Below are positions 63,710-64,000 of a stretch of 64,000 nucleotides of DNA, in pieces. The DNA comes from Acetispira formosa (nom. nud.) (GTDB taxonomy: Bacteria; Desulfobacterota; Desulfarculia; Adiutricales; Adiutricaceae): contig CP026657.1 of NCBI GenBank assembly GCA_023525915.1, positions 3,558,001-3,622,000 on the forward strand, in the 5' to 3' direction. The notes under the pieces were generated by a model. That model saw nothing but the letters and a program-made list of their open reading frames with translations, had not been told where the DNA came from and did no database searches. Numbering within the stretch: position 1 is the first letter of the stretch; each line of letters begins with the position of its first letter. Made by a program: the position numbers and the translations under genes.

Positions 63710-63797
63710 GGCAATCCGCTTTTTCGCCATTTTTATATTGGCTGCCTCCAAAGTGCTTTACAATTGATCAGTCTTTTATAAATTGTAAAACAGTCTC

Positions 63798-63847
63798 AAA
63801 AAAAGCCGCGCAGTTGAACCTGAATTTATTCAGCCGCGCGGCTTTTT
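63798..63847 (-). terminator. Terminator of kdsB
   Basis: On the minus strand, stem AAAAAGCCGCGC/GCGCGGCTTTTT with a 24-base spacer, ending in a T-run. It abuts the stop codon. Confidence 0.8.
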
Positions 63848-64000
63848 CAATTTTCTTCCAGCTTCAAAGCTTCTTCCACCGCTTTCACGTCTGACGGCAC
63901 ATCAACTTCCGGCGACAGGCCCGATACCAGCACCACCTTTATTCTGAAACCGTTTTCCAAAGCCCGGAGCTGCTCCAGCTTTTCAATGTGCTCCAGCCGC
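63847..64000 (-). CDS. kdsB: 3-deoxy-manno-octulosonate cytidylyltransferase, C-terminal end
   Basis: Partial gene running off the right edge; 50 codons are visible. The frame encodes RLEHIEKLEQLRALENGFRI, then KVVLVSGLSPEVDVPSDVKA. This is the end of CMP-KDO synthetase, whose family ends in an EQLR-LENG-RI block followed by a VDTPEDL-like motif. The enzyme activates KDO for lipopolysaccharide, supporting a Gram-negative host. Confidence 0.75.
   Translation of the reverse strand, partial: RLEHIEKLEQLRALENGFRIKVVLVSGLSPEVDVPSDVKAVEEALKLEEN

Overview
The window comes from a Gram-negative bacterium of moderately high GC. The evidence is a type VI secretion system (T6SS), lipoproteins, a DsbA/DsbB pair, the 3' end of a CMP-KDO synthetase gene, a CbiK-type cobaltochelatase, hybrid histidine kinases and an HD-GYP regulator. 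Gene content and protein style fit a deltaproteobacterium (Desulfobacterota sensu lato), but no single gene here fixes the lineage.

Layout. 0.4-3.0 kb: a chemoreceptor and CheW. 3.4-9.5 kb: an ACR3-like transporter, a polysaccharide-deacetylase-like gene, an N-formylglutamate-amidohydrolase-like gene, an M24 peptidase, a stand-alone rpsD, a zinc-ribbon miniprotein and a DUF1269 protein. 9.9-32.4 kb: one minus-strand T6SS cluster, tssA-B-C-E-F-G-H, a sigma-54 activator, fha, tssJ-K-L-M, a PP2C phosphatase, a Ser/Thr kinase and an unknown gene. No hcp, vgrG or PAAR gene lies in the window. 33.3-34.3 kb: an IS110-family insertion sequence. 34.5-42.7 kb: dsbB/dsbA, a hybrid kinase with an HD-GYP regulator, and an alpha-glucan phosphorylase. 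43.5-50.2 kb: an AraC regulator, then an operon of a secreted protein, a thymidylate kinase-TatD fusion, maf and cbiK, and a divergent lipoprotein gene. 50.3-54.3 kb: a radical SAM gene, tRNA-Ser(CGA), and a small AT-richer island holding a truncated integrase and a two-gene operon (HD phosphohydrolase plus a YwgA/Panacea-like protein). 55-64 kb: hisC, a periplasmic binding protein, a hybrid kinase, a C_GCAxxG_C_C protein, a WYL regulator diverging from a pyridoxamine-oxidase-like and a GyrI-like gene, and the end of kdsB.

The most unusual aspect is intergenic. The spaces between genes carry at least six families of dispersed foldback or tandem repeats. They include 13 long hairpins of one composite family whose stems differ between copies yet stay self-complementary, and a 740-bp gene-free palindrome inside the T6SS cluster.

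How the genes work together: VasH-like activator, FHA, kinase and phosphatase would control T6SS transcription and assembly. DsbA/DsbB oxidise periplasmic proteins. The kinase/HD-GYP pair links phosphorelay to cyclic-di-GMP. The HD/YwgA-like pair beside tRNA-Ser is the best candidate for an under-described, possibly defensive, accessory module.
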